NCBI GenBank assembly: GCA_963840075.1
Contig: CAWIXS010000010.1
Coordinates: 1 to 64,000 of the forward strand
DNA: 64,000 bases
Source of the DNA: AWTP1-13 sp963840075
GTDB lineage: Bacteria; Pseudomonadota; Alphaproteobacteria; Rhizobiales; Hyphomicrobiaceae
Reading direction: 5' to 3'
A program made the position numbers and the translations under genes. Below the pieces are notes generated by a model. It did no database searches. It was not told where the DNA came from and saw nothing but the letters and a program-made list of their open reading frames with translations. Of the stretch, positions 39,300 through 48,393 are shown piece after piece. Positions within the stretch are counted from its first letter, which is position 1. Every line of letters begins with the position of its first letter.

Positions 39300-39722
39300 A
39301 TGCACGCCAGGATCATTCGGGCAGGGGACAGGCCGACCAAGAAGGGACCCGCGGAGAACTTCACGGGCCTCGTCCTGCACGAGGAAGTGTTCGCGCCCGA
39401 GGCGCCCTCGCGGCTGCGCGCCTCGCGCGTCAGCTTCGCGCCCGGCGGACGCACCAACTGGCACACCCACGCAGTCGGCCAGGTCCTCTACGTGCTGTCC
39501 GGCGTGGGTCGCTACCAGGCCGTGGGCGAGGCCGCGCAGGTGCTGCAGCCAGGCGACACCGTGGTGATCGCCCCCGGCGTCAAGCATTGGCACGGCGCCG
39601 CCCCGGACCACATGATGGTCCACATGGCCCTGTCCGAGACCAACGACAAGGGCGAGGCCACCACCTGGCTCGAGCCCGTCAGCGACGCCGATTACGGCAA
39701 GGCGCCCGCCAAACCCGCGTGA
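39300..39722 (+). CDS. Cupin-domain protein (mandelonitrile lyase/carboxymuconolactone-type)
   Basis: 140-residue single-domain cupin. GAGGAGG precedes the ATG. Motif 1 NWHTHAVGQVLYVLSG carries two His and a Gln for metal binding and motif 2 HWHGAAPDHMMVHMAL the final His. The opening ARIIRAGDRPTKKGPAENFTG resembles the bacterial cupins related to (R)-mandelonitrile lyase. It probably acts on a small carbonyl or phenolic substrate. Confidence 0.85.
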   Translation: MHARIIRAGDRPTKKGPAENFTGLVLHEEVFAPEAPSRLRASRVSFAPGGRTNWHTHAVGQVLYVLSGVGRYQAVGEAAQVLQPGDTVVIAPGVKHWHGAAPDHMMVHMALSETNDKGEATTWLEPVSDADYGKAPAKPA

Positions 39723-39728
39723 GAGCGA

Positions 39729-39763
39729 GTAGGGCGGATTTGCGACGCGTAATCCGCCCTACG
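39729..39763. repeat. Short TAGGGCGGATTA palindrome
   Basis: GTAGGGCGGATT...AATCCGCCCTAC is a near-perfect hairpin sitting between the convergent cupin and GMC oxidoreductase genes, a natural position for a shared terminator. It is a minimal version of the element at 38161-38250. Confidence 0.8.
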
Positions 39764-39777
39764 GCTACCTCGCGGCG

Positions 39778-41412
39778 TCAGCCCAGCACGACCGGCTCGG
39801 GCGGCGTCCGTCCGCGGATGAGGTCGGAGGCCTTGTCGGCGAGCATCATGGTGGCGGCGTTGAGATTGGCGGAGAGCATGGTCGGCATGATCGAGGCGTC
39901 GATCACCCGCAAGCCGTCGAGCCCGTGCACGCGCAGCGCATCGTCCACCACCGCCAGCGGATCGCTCGCGGCCCCCATGCGGCAGGTGCCGGACGGGTGA
40001 AACGTGGTGGTGCCCCGCTCTTTGGCGGCGCCCAGCAGCTCCTCGTCGCTCTGCACCTTTTCGCCGGGGAAGTCCTCGTGGTCGTAGTAGGGGAGCAGCG
40101 GCTCGGTCTTGAGCAGACGCCGCGCCAGCTTCATGCCCGCCAGCAGCACGCGGCGGTCGCTCTCCTCGGCCAGATAGTTCGGCTGGATGATCGGCGCCTC
40201 GAACGCGTCGGCCGAGCGCAGGCGCACCCAGCCGCGGCTCTCGGGCCGCTGCTGCCACGACGCGATGGTCATGCCGGGCGCAAGGTCGAGCTCGCCCTGC
40301 ACGCCTTCGCGATAGCTCGCCGGCGTGAAGGTAAATTGCAGGTCAGAGTTGGCGATGCCGGGCTCGGAGCGCCAGAAGCAGTAGATGAGCGTGGGATTGA
40401 GGGCCAGGATGCCCTTGCGCGTGGTCGCGTAGCGGATCACCTCGCGTACCAACTTGAGCCCGCGGGCGCGCTCGTTGATGGTGTCGATGTTCTTTACACG
40501 GGCCGTGAAGCGCGGCGCGTAATGGTCGCGCAGGCTCTCGCCGACACCGGCGAGCGCATGACGCACGGGGATGCCGAGCGACTGGAGAAGCGGCGCCGGG
40601 CCGATGCCGGACAGCTGCAGGAGCTGCGGCGAGTTATAAGCGCCGGCCGACAGGATCACCTCGCGCGCGGCCCTGACGCTGCGGGCGGCCCCGCCGCGGC
40701 CGCCGACCGCGTAGGCGATACCGACGCAGCGCCGGCCCTCCAGCAGCAGCTGGGTAGTGTGCGCCCGCGTGCGCACCGTGACGTTTCCGCGCTTGCGCGC
40801 CGGGTGCAGGAAGGCGGTGGCGGCGCTCACCCTGCGGCCGTTGGAGATGGTGCGCTGGGCGTAGGCGACACCCTCCTGCACAGCGCCGTTATAGTCCGGG
40901 TTGCGCGGGATGCCGAGGCTCTCCGCCCCGGCGATGAACGCCTCGCACAGCGGGTGGCGCCACTCGAGATCGGAGACGGTCAGCGCCCCGTCGCGGCCGC
41001 GGAAGGTCGGGTCGCCGTCGCCGAGCCGCCGCTCCATGCGCCGGAAATAGGGGAGCACGTCGGCGTAGCCCCAGCCGCGGTTGCCCATCTGCGCCCAGGT
41101 GTCGAAATCCATGCGCTGGCCGCGATTGTAGATATGGCCGTTGATGGCGCTGGAGCCGCCGAGCGTCTTGCCGCGCGGGGCGAGGATGCGCCGGCCGCCG
41201 GTCCACGCGCTGGGCTCCATGCTGTAGAGCCAGTTCACGCGCCGATCGTAGAACGTCTTGATGAAGCCGGCGGGGATGTGAATGTAGGGGTGCCAGTCGC
41301 TCGGGCCCGCCTCCAGCACCAGCACGCTCGCCGAGCCGTCCTCGCTCAGCCGGTTGACCAGCACGCAGCCGGCCGAGCCGGCGCCGACAATGACGTAGTC
41401 GAAGGTCTCCAC
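39778..41412 (-). CDS. GMC-family FAD oxidoreductase (choline-dehydrogenase-like)
   Basis: 544 residues, FAD-dependent alcohol oxidase or dehydrogenase. The N-terminal ADP-binding motif is VIVGAGSAGCVLVNRLSED, the GMC signature GKTLGGSSAINGHIYNRGQ near 82-100, and the active-site His lies in TTFHPSGTCRMG with the partner Asn in SANLNAATMM near 520. No signal peptide. It ends in a repeat and is 7 bases downstream of the Gfo/Idh gene, suggesting one operon for sugar or polyol oxidation. Confidence 0.92.
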   Translation of the reverse strand: METFDYVIVGAGSAGCVLVNRLSEDGSASVLVLEAGPSDWHPYIHIPAGFIKTFYDRRVNWLYSMEPSAWTGGRRILAPRGKTLGGSSAINGHIYNRGQRMDFDTWAQMGNRGWGYADVLPYFRRMERRLGDGDPTFRGRDGALTVSDLEWRHPLCEAFIAGAESLGIPRNPDYNGAVQEGVAYAQRTISNGRRVSAATAFLHPARKRGNVTVRTRAHTTQLLLEGRRCVGIAYAVGGRGGAARSVRAAREVILSAGAYNSPQLLQLSGIGPAPLLQSLGIPVRHALAGVGESLRDHYAPRFTARVKNIDTINERARGLKLVREVIRYATTRKGILALNPTLIYCFWRSEPGIANSDLQFTFTPASYREGVQGELDLAPGMTIASWQQRPESRGWVRLRSADAFEAPIIQPNYLAEESDRRVLLAGMKLARRLLKTEPLLPYYDHEDFPGEKVQSDEELLGAAKERGTTTFHPSGTCRMGAASDPLAVVDDALRVHGLDGLRVIDASIMPTMLSANLNAATMMLADKASDLIRGRTPPEPVVLG

Positions 41413-41419
41413 CGCCCCC

Positions 41420-42496
41420 CTAGCCTTTCCGCGCCGCCGCCAGTTCCGCGATCCCCGCCAGCGCCTCGTTGGACAGAGGCAGGTCGATGGGCGCGTTGCG
41501 CTCGGCGGAGAGGTCGGCGGCGCTGTAGACCTCCATCACGGCGCGCGCGCTCTCGGGGCTGACCATCGGCGGGCGGTCGAGGATCACGGACTCCAGGAAG
41601 TGGATGGTCTCGGGCCCCATCTGGCCGGCGAACACGTGGTCGACCTGCTCGCCCGGCATGGTCGACATGGGGAAGCGCGTGCCGTCCGACACCGTGTTGA
41701 GCCAGTTGTCGCGCTGGGTGTCGTCGAGGAACAGCGAGCCCTCGGTGCCGGTGATCTCGATCCAGGTGGCGCAGTAGTTGGGATAGCTCGGCGGCAGGTT
41801 CCAGCCGCCGCCGATGGCGACCAGCACGCCGTTGTCCATGGTCACCGTGGTCCACATGACGTCGTAGGAGCCGTTGACGGGCTGCATGTATCCGTAGGCG
41901 CCCTGGGCGTAGACGCGCACGGGCTTGGCCGGCTCGAGCAGCCAGAACACGAAGTCGAGGTCGTGGGTGGACTCCATGGCCGCCGGAGAGAGCCGCACGC
42001 GCGAGGCGATCTTCTTGCCCAGGCTGCGCGAGAGATGCCGGCTCACCATCACGCTCACCGGTCGGCCCAGAGTCCCGTCGGCGATCTTCTTCCTGGCGTA
42101 GGCGATCTTGGGATTGAACCGCTGCGAATAGCCGATGGTGAACTTGAGGTTGCCGCGCCGCGCCAGCGTGAGCAGCGTGTCCGCCTCCCATAATTCCAGT
42201 GCGATGGGTTTTTCCAGCAACACATGCTTGCCGGCCTGCAGGCAGTCCCGCGCGATGGGAAAATGCGTGTGCTCGGGGGTGGTGCAGATGTAGACGGCGG
42301 AAATGTCGGCGTTCCTTATGATGTCCTGGTAGTCGAGGGTTGCCGTCGCCGCATGCGTGAGCTTCTGCACCTCGGCCAGGCGCTGGGGGCGGATCTCGCA
42401 GATGTGCAGCTTGCTCACCAGGGCCGACCGCGACAGCGTCTCGGACCGTATCCCCCCGCACCACCCGGTGCCGATCACAGCGACTTCGACTGCCAT
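41420..42496 (-). CDS. Gfo/Idh/MocA family oxidoreductase
   Basis: 358 residues from the ATG at 42496; upstream in-frame codons to 42574 have no site. The Rossmann motif is VAVIGTGWCG and the catalytic Lys is in LLEKPIALE. The C-terminal alpha/beta domain (SVMVSRHLSRSLGKKIASR) follows. NAD(P)-dependent oxidation of sugars or inositols is typical. Upstream of and close to the GMC gene. Confidence 0.9.
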   Translation of the reverse strand: MAVEVAVIGTGWCGGIRSETLSRSALVSKLHICEIRPQRLAEVQKLTHAATATLDYQDIIRNADISAVYICTTPEHTHFPIARDCLQAGKHVLLEKPIALELWEADTLLTLARRGNLKFTIGYSQRFNPKIAYARKKIADGTLGRPVSVMVSRHLSRSLGKKIASRVRLSPAAMESTHDLDFVFWLLEPAKPVRVYAQGAYGYMQPVNGSYDVMWTTVTMDNGVLVAIGGGWNLPPSYPNYCATWIEITGTEGSLFLDDTQRDNWLNTVSDGTRFPMSTMPGEQVDHVFAGQMGPETIHFLESVILDRPPMVSPESARAVMEVYSAADLSAERNAPIDLPLSNEALAGIAELAAARKG

Positions 42497-42693
42497 TTTT
42501 CGTCCATTTCCCGTGGCCTTGCAGACCATGCGGGGAGGCCGCGGCGATGGCAAGGGCGTTGCGTCCCCGGCCACGGCAGCGGCACCCGAGCAGGCCGAGC
42601 AAGTTGCCGCGCCGGCTCAATTTGTTGGTACACTGGCCGTCTCAATGCCACAAAGGTCATCAATGGTCGCCGGTGGCATGGTGAGGGGATACC

Positions 42694-44007
42694 GTGGGGA
42701 CCAACGATCCGACCAAGGGGCTTTGGCCAGTTCGCCGCTTCATGCTGCTGGCCTTTGCCGGCGTGCTGGGTCTGGTCGCGCTGCTGCCCCGCGCGCAGGG
42801 GCAAGGCCCGCCGGGTGCAACCGACAAGGGCAAGATGCGGGTCCTCGCCATCGCGCGCACCCCGCTGGCCGACGAGCACCTGGCCGAGGGCGGACTGATC
42901 GTGGCGCTGGTGCGTGCCAGCCTGGCACAGTCGGGGCCCGGCATCTACGCGGGTATGGAGCTGGACCTGCGATGGACGAAGGCAGCGCCCGCTCCGCCCC
43001 GGCTGGACGCGCAGCGCACCGAGGTGACGCTGCCCGTGGAGGGGCCGAACTGCGACGAGCCCAACGCTCTCACGCAGTCGCTGGCGGTGTTGTGCGACGG
43101 CGCCGTCTTCTCGGACGCGCTGCTGCAGGTTGTGGTCGTGCTGTTCGCGCCCGCGAACAGCACGTTCAAGTTCGACAGCGACCAGGCCATTGTCGGCAAG
43201 ACGATCTGCGTCGCCCAGGACCACGATGTGGCCTCGCTCAACGGCGGCGGCCGCGGCTGGGTGTCGCTCAAGCAGGTGACTGTGCTGCGCCGCCAGACGC
43301 CGCTCGATTGCGTGGCAGAGGTGCAAGTGGGCGCGGCCCACGCCTTTGCCGCCACCGATCTGGAAGGGCGCTTCCTGCTCACGCGACTGGGGCTGGCGGA
43401 AATCTTTGCCATGCAGGCCAGGCCGCTCGCCACACGCGGTGTGCATGCCGTCATCGCACGCGACAATGTCAAGGCCGACGAGCTGATCGGCGCGATCAAT
43501 CGGGGCCTCAAGAAGCTCAAGGACAGCGGGGCGTACGCCACCATCGTCCAGAAGCATCTGGCGCGCCTGTGGGATGGCAGCGCGTCGCGGTCGCCGCCGG
43601 CGGCATTTGCCACCACCGCCGCTGCGGCGAAACCCGGAGCTGAGAAAAGGCTGAAGGAGCCGGCGGCGAGCGCCAGCCCGGACCCGGACCCGAAGGTGCC
43701 CCCCGCGCTCACCGCGGCTGAGCGCGCGCGCGCACTCCGCTTCGTGAAGAAAGGGGACGAGGAGCTGGGCGACGGACGGGTGGCCTCCGCCCGTGTGCTC
43801 TACGAGCGGGCGGCGGAGATGGGGATATCCCAGGCAGCGATGGCGCTGGCGGCAACCTATGATGCCGCCGAGCTCGGCAAGCTCAACTTGAGCAACATCG
43901 AGCCGGATGCCGGGCAGGCCAAGCGCTGGTACGAGCGTGCGCTTGCGCTCGGCGCGAAGGATGCCGGCCAGCGGCTCCAGCGGCTGGGCTCCAACACGAA
44001 GCAATAG
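42694..44007 (+). CDS. Periplasmic solute-binding domain fused to a Sel1/TPR-like tail
   Basis: 437 residues from a GTG at 42694 after GAGGGG; an ATG at 42742 is the alternative. A signal peptide (MLLAFAGVLGLVALLP) is followed by an SBP_bac_3-like domain at about 45-295 (MRVLAIARTPLADEHLAEGG; KTICVAQDHDVASLNG; IGAINRGLKKLKDSGAYATI). After an Ala/Pro linker, a Sel1-like helical repeat ends the protein (RVLYERAAEMGISQAAMALA, AKRWYERALALGAKDAGQRL). No permease gene is adjacent. It may be a sensor or a scaffold, not a transport subunit. Confidence 0.7.
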   Translation: MGTNDPTKGLWPVRRFMLLAFAGVLGLVALLPRAQGQGPPGATDKGKMRVLAIARTPLADEHLAEGGLIVALVRASLAQSGPGIYAGMELDLRWTKAAPAPPRLDAQRTEVTLPVEGPNCDEPNALTQSLAVLCDGAVFSDALLQVVVVLFAPANSTFKFDSDQAIVGKTICVAQDHDVASLNGGGRGWVSLKQVTVLRRQTPLDCVAEVQVGAAHAFAATDLEGRFLLTRLGLAEIFAMQARPLATRGVHAVIARDNVKADELIGAINRGLKKLKDSGAYATIVQKHLARLWDGSASRSPPAAFATTAAAAKPGAEKRLKEPAASASPDPDPKVPPALTAAERARALRFVKKGDEELGDGRVASARVLYERAAEMGISQAAMALAATYDAAELGKLNLSNIEPDAGQAKRWYERALALGAKDAGQRLQRLGSNTKQ

Positions 44008-44101
44008 CGCGCCGCAGGCGCCATCGGGTCCCCTCCCGGCTAGCGCGGAGAGGGAGGCCGCGCCGCGCGCCGCATGCGCTACGCGACCTACGCCTCGCTG
44101 G

Positions 44102-45076
44102 CTATTTCGCTTGCAGACCGGCTTTCCTTGCCACCGCCTGGAAGCTCTTGATGTCCGAATCGATGAGGTCGCCGAACTCTTTGGGCGTCGAGAGGGTCGC
44201 GATCGCGCCCGCGCCCTCGAGCTTCCTTATCACGTCGGGATTGCTGAGCACCTGCTGCAGGCCCTTGTGCATCTTGTCGATGATCGGCTGCGGCGTGCCG
44301 GCGGGGAATACGAAGCCATACCAGCCGATGTAGCCGAAGCCGGGCAGGCCGCTCTCCGCGATCGTCGGCACGTTCGGAGCCGCCGGCCAGCGCTTGGGGG
44401 TCGATACGGCGAGCAGCCGGATATTGCCGGAGTCCACCTGGCCGCGTACGGCATGGAAGAGGTCGAGGGCGAAGGCGATATCGTTTCGCAAGAGCGCGGT
44501 GACCACCTCGCCGGTCGTGCGGAACGACAGGTGCCGCACTTTCATCTGCGTGCGCTGCAGTAGATCCTCCGCAATCAGATGCTGCGTCGCACCCACGCCC
44601 ACCGTCGAATAGTTCAGCTTGTCGGGATTCTGCTTGACGTACTCAATGAGGCTCTTGAGATCGGTGGCCGGCGAGCCCTTCGGCACCATCACCACGTAGG
44701 TGGACTGGCCGATCATGCCGACCATCTCGAAGCTCTTCACGGGATCGTACGGAACCTGCTTGACCATCACCGCCGACACCGAGTGACCGGTGCTGAGCGC
44801 GAGTGCGGTGTAGCCGTCATTGGGTGCCTTGGCGACGACGCCGCCTGCAATCGAGCCGCCGGCGCCGGGCCGGTTCTCCACCACGAATTGCTGACCGAGG
44901 ACCTCCGACAACCTCTCGGCAACGACGCGCGTGACAATGTCGGTTCCGCCGCCGGCCCCGAACCCGACCAGAATGCGGACCGGCTTGTTCGGCCAGTCCT
45001 GGGCGTCGGCCATCGAGAGCTTTGCGAACGACAGCAAGGCAAGGGCTGCGACGGCTATCCGCCAATGCATGATCAT
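44102..45076 (-). CDS. Orphan Bug/TctC-family binding protein
   Basis: 324 residues. A signal peptide (RIAVAALALLSFAKLSMADA) precedes NKPVRILVGFGAGGGTDIVT, NRPGAGGSIAGGVVAKAPND and YPDPVKS-type features of the Bug family, with APNVPTIAESGLPGFGYIGW near 230. No TctA/TctB genes are beside it, unlike the copy at 34642. The ligand is unknown. It is divergent from the first TAXI gene. Confidence 0.92.
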   Translation of the reverse strand: MIMHWRIAVAALALLSFAKLSMADAQDWPNKPVRILVGFGAGGGTDIVTRVVAERLSEVLGQQFVVENRPGAGGSIAGGVVAKAPNDGYTALALSTGHSVSAVMVKQVPYDPVKSFEMVGMIGQSTYVVMVPKGSPATDLKSLIEYVKQNPDKLNYSTVGVGATQHLIAEDLLQRTQMKVRHLSFRTTGEVVTALLRNDIAFALDLFHAVRGQVDSGNIRLLAVSTPKRWPAAPNVPTIAESGLPGFGYIGWYGFVFPAGTPQPIIDKMHKGLQQVLSNPDVIRKLEGAGAIATLSTPKEFGDLIDSDIKSFQAVARKAGLQAK

Positions 45077-45444
45077 GGTCCCCCTGGTTTTCTGGTGCTT
45101 CGTCTTTCAGCCTAAAGCATTTCATCGCCGCGTTGCAACCCGCTATCGAGCGCTGCGTGCTCTTGAGCAACGCACGCAACGAGGATCGCATCGATGTTGT
45201 CAATCGGGAAGGTTCGCTATACCGTTCTTCCGAGGCGCCTGCCAGTTCGCGAAAAAAGTGCCACACGAAGGTATTGGCGGACTTGTGTTGCTGGACGGGC
45301 GCCGTCGACCGGTGGTTGTGGGAGGGGCCCGCGCCAAGCGGATCAGAAACCACGGAGGCGTCAGACGCGGGGGCAGGGATGCGCAATCCGTGGCCTTCGC
45401 GAGAGGGGAAGCTGCCGCTTCAGCAAGCTCGGGGGTATCGCAGG

Positions 45445-46617
45445 ATGCGAGTCTCGCTTGTATTGGCGTTGCTTCTGGCGGTTGGTGCGTTAGCGGTCGA
45501 TGCCGGCGCGCAGACCCAGAACAAGGGTGCTCAACAGCCGAAAGCCCCGCCATTCTCTCACTACGTTGCACGAGAGAAGGCGAACGAAAATCTTCTGATG
45601 GTCTTGGGCGGGACGCTGGGCGGCCCCTATATCCAGATGGCGCAGGACATTGGGCTGACCGTCAGCGACGGCGACAACCTGCGGGTTCTGCCCGTCGCAG
45701 GCGACGGGGCGATAAAGAATGTCCGCGACGTGCTGCTGCTGCGCGGGGTGGACCTGGCCATTACCACGGACCAGGTTCTCAATACGCTCAAGGCGTCCGG
45801 CGAGTACGGACCAGGCCTCGAGCGCCGGGTGGCATACATCTCGCCGCTCGCGGTCGACATGCTGCATGTGCTGGTGCGGCCGGAGATCAAGTCTCTGAAA
45901 GACCTCCACGGCAAGAAGATAAACGTCATGCCGAAGGGGTCCGCCAGCTCGGCTCTCGTTCCCAAGACATTGAAGGGGTTGGGGATCGTCGTCGACGAGG
46001 TCAACCTCACGATCGCCGACGCCCTGCAGCAGATGCGCGCCGGCACGATCTACGCGACTGCATGCTACTGCCCGGTCCCGGTTCCGGGATACACCAGCCT
46101 GAGCGCGGATCTCGGCTTCAAGTTCATGGAGGTTCCCTACGCTGCAGGACTGGAGGAGGCGTCTTTCCTGCCCGCGAGCCTGCCCAGCGACCTCTATCCG
46201 AACCTGACGTCGAAGGGCACGAACGTCCAGACCGTGGCGACCATGACCATTCTGATCACCTTCAATTGGGCGCCCGGCACCGATCGCTACAAGAAGATCG
46301 AGAAGTTCGTGAACGCCTTCTTCACGAATTTCGACAAGCTGAGGCAGCCGCCGCGGCATCCTGCCTGGCGCAGCGTCAACATGGCGGCGGGCGTGCGCGG
46401 CTGGCAGCGCTTCCCGGCCGCACAGCAATGGCTCGACAGGCAGGCCGCCCTGGCGGCGCAGGCTGCCAAGGCCAAGGCCAAGGTGCCCCCGAGCAGCGGC
46501 ATCGACGTGACCCAGGCGCGCCAACAGGCCGCCAAGGCGGCGCCGAACGACACGGCCGAGCAGGAGCGCCTGTTCAAGGAGTTCCTGGAGTGGTCGCGCA
46601 ACAGGCCGAAGCGGTGA
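45445..46617 (+). CDS. TAXI-family TRAP transporter solute-binding protein, copy 1
   Basis: 390 residues from the ATG at 45445; the longer frame to 45133 is probably 5' leader. A signal peptide (MRVSLVLALLLAVGALAVDA) is followed by LMVLGGTLGGPYIQMAQDIG, the TAXI opening, and RDVLLLRGVDLAITTDQVL. Relatives normally end near residue 320; this one has a 70-residue Ala/Lys-rich extension ending EFLEWSRNRPKR. No TRAP membrane genes are nearby. It probably binds a small carboxylate or glutamate-like ligand in the periplasm. Confidence 0.85.
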   Translation: MRVSLVLALLLAVGALAVDAGAQTQNKGAQQPKAPPFSHYVAREKANENLLMVLGGTLGGPYIQMAQDIGLTVSDGDNLRVLPVAGDGAIKNVRDVLLLRGVDLAITTDQVLNTLKASGEYGPGLERRVAYISPLAVDMLHVLVRPEIKSLKDLHGKKINVMPKGSASSALVPKTLKGLGIVVDEVNLTIADALQQMRAGTIYATACYCPVPVPGYTSLSADLGFKFMEVPYAAGLEEASFLPASLPSDLYPNLTSKGTNVQTVATMTILITFNWAPGTDRYKKIEKFVNAFFTNFDKLRQPPRHPAWRSVNMAAGVRGWQRFPAAQQWLDRQAALAAQAAKAKAKVPPSSGIDVTQARQQAAKAAPNDTAEQERLFKEFLEWSRNRPKR

Positions 46618-47138
46618 GGCCGGCCGGCCGGACGAGCCGACGCGGCGCGCGCCGATTTGCCCGGAGGGCGGCGTCCTTCGCCGTCCCCGGCCGCTCATGA
46701 TACCGGACTCGACGTGCTCGGCGGGCTTCTGCCGCCAATGACGGCGGCGTGGCGCCGCCAGCCCGGCTCTCAACCATGAATTGCTGGTCCAGAGCGTCCG
46801 ACGCCCTGTCTCAACGATGCGCAGAGGACATCCGCACCCCCGGCAAATTGCAGCCAATGGCGCGCGCCAAAGCGCGATGACGGTGGCGACGAAGACGGCC
46901 TTGATGTCGTCAATCGAGAGGTCCTTATTCCGTCTTTAGCCACATCAATGTGCGCGGACGGTGTAAACGGATGGACTGTCTGCAACCACGCGTTGCGGCG
47001 GAGAAACGAGCCGCCCCGCGAGCCGGCTCGAGACTGCGTCCGAGGCCGGGACGGGCGGGATGGCGGAGTGTCGGGCGCGCACCCCGGACTCTCGCGAAGA
47101 TGGGTGTCGCTTCAGAAAAGCGCAGAGGAATAGCCAAC
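46618..47138. other. Spacer between TAXI genes with a duplicated leader segment
   Basis: The stretch contains no supportable gene. The segment TTGATGTCGTCAATCGAGAG near 46903-46922 closely resembles TCGATGTTGTCAATCGGGAA near 45192-45211 upstream of copy 1, and both are followed by a TATxCCGT-like run. The tandem duplication therefore probably included some 5' regulatory DNA. Confidence 0.45.
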
Positions 47139-48299
47139 ATGCGAGACGTGATCGTAGCTGCACTTGTTCTGGCATTGAGCCCGCTCGGGCTCAGTGCGGC
47201 CAATGCCCAGCCTCACAAGAAGGGCCCCCAGCCGGCGAAAGTCCAGCCCTACGCTCATCATGCCGAGCGCGAGAAGGCGAACGAGAACGTCCTGATGCTG
47301 CTGGGCGGCACGGCGGGCGGCCCCTACATGCAGCTTGCCCAAGACATCGCCACGGGCGTCAACGAGAAGGACAAGGTGCGCGTCATTCCCCTTGCCAGCG
47401 ACGGCGCCATGGGGAATGTCCGCGACGTCCTGCTGCTGCGCGGGGTGGATTTGGCCATCACATCCCTGCAGGCGCTCAACGGTCTCAAGGCGTCCGGGGA
47501 GCATGGACCCAACCTCGAACGGCGCATCGCCTACATCGCGCCGCTCACGGTGGGCCCGCTTCACGTTCTGGCGCGGGCCGACGTCACGTCCGTGAAGGAG
47601 CTCAGCGGGAAAAGGGTCAATGTCCTGCAGAAGGGCAGCGGCACCTCCAATTACGGGATCAAGATATTCAAGGCGCTCGGCGTCGAGATCATCCCGGTCA
47701 ATCACACGCACAACGACGCCGTCCAGCTGATGCGCACGGGCGAGATCGATGCAGCATTGTGTGTGTGTCCGATACCGGTGCCGGCGCTGGCCGGGGTGAA
47801 GTCGGATCTCGGATTCAAGTATCTGGAGGTTCCCTACATCCCGGAGCTCGAAGAGGTCTTCCTGCCTGCAAGTCTGACCAGCGAGCATTACCCGAACCTG
47901 GTCCCGCCCGGCACGAAGGTGCAGACCGTCGGCACCAGCACTGTGCTCATCGCCTACAACTGGCAGCCCGGCTCCGACCGATACCGCAAGATCGAGAAGT
48001 TCGTGCACGCGTTCTTCTCGAACATCGACAAGCTCAGGAAGCCGCCGCATCCGCCGGCCTGGAAGGATACCAACATCGCCGCAAGCGTCCGCGGCTGGCA
48101 GAGGTTCCCCGCCGCCCAGCAATGGCTCGACCGGCAGGCCGCCGAGGTCGCCGCCAAGGCGAAGGCGACGGCGACGGTCGTGGACGGCAAGCCGGCCCGC
48201 CCGCCGGCCTCCAGGGAGCCATCCCAACATGACGCCGGGGTGCAGGAACGCCTGTTCCAGGAGTTCCTGGAGTGGTCGCGCAAGCAGCCGAAGCGATGA
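47139..48299 (+). CDS. TAXI-family TRAP transporter solute-binding protein, copy 2
   Basis: 386 residues from the ATG at 47139, with AGAGGA upstream. A signal peptide precedes a body that closely parallels copy 1: ENVLMLLGGTAGGPYMQLAQ, RDVLLLRGVDLAITSLQAL, ERRIAYIAPLTVGPLHVL and an extended tail ending EFLEWSRKQPKR. Copies 1 and 2 differ most in the linker before that tail. Both retain the ligand-binding core, so they may have diverged in ligand. Confidence 0.85.
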   Translation: MRDVIVAALVLALSPLGLSAANAQPHKKGPQPAKVQPYAHHAEREKANENVLMLLGGTAGGPYMQLAQDIATGVNEKDKVRVIPLASDGAMGNVRDVLLLRGVDLAITSLQALNGLKASGEHGPNLERRIAYIAPLTVGPLHVLARADVTSVKELSGKRVNVLQKGSGTSNYGIKIFKALGVEIIPVNHTHNDAVQLMRTGEIDAALCVCPIPVPALAGVKSDLGFKYLEVPYIPELEEVFLPASLTSEHYPNLVPPGTKVQTVGTSTVLIAYNWQPGSDRYRKIEKFVHAFFSNIDKLRKPPHPPAWKDTNIAASVRGWQRFPAAQQWLDRQAAEVAAKAKATATVVDGKPARPPASREPSQHDAGVQERLFQEFLEWSRKQPKR

Positions 48300-48393
48300 C
48301 GAGCCCGCGTCCGGCCCGCCGCCTCACTGCCTCTGATTCCACGACGACGCGCGCGAAAAGGGTCCCTGTGCCCTGCGCCTCGCGCCAGCCGCC

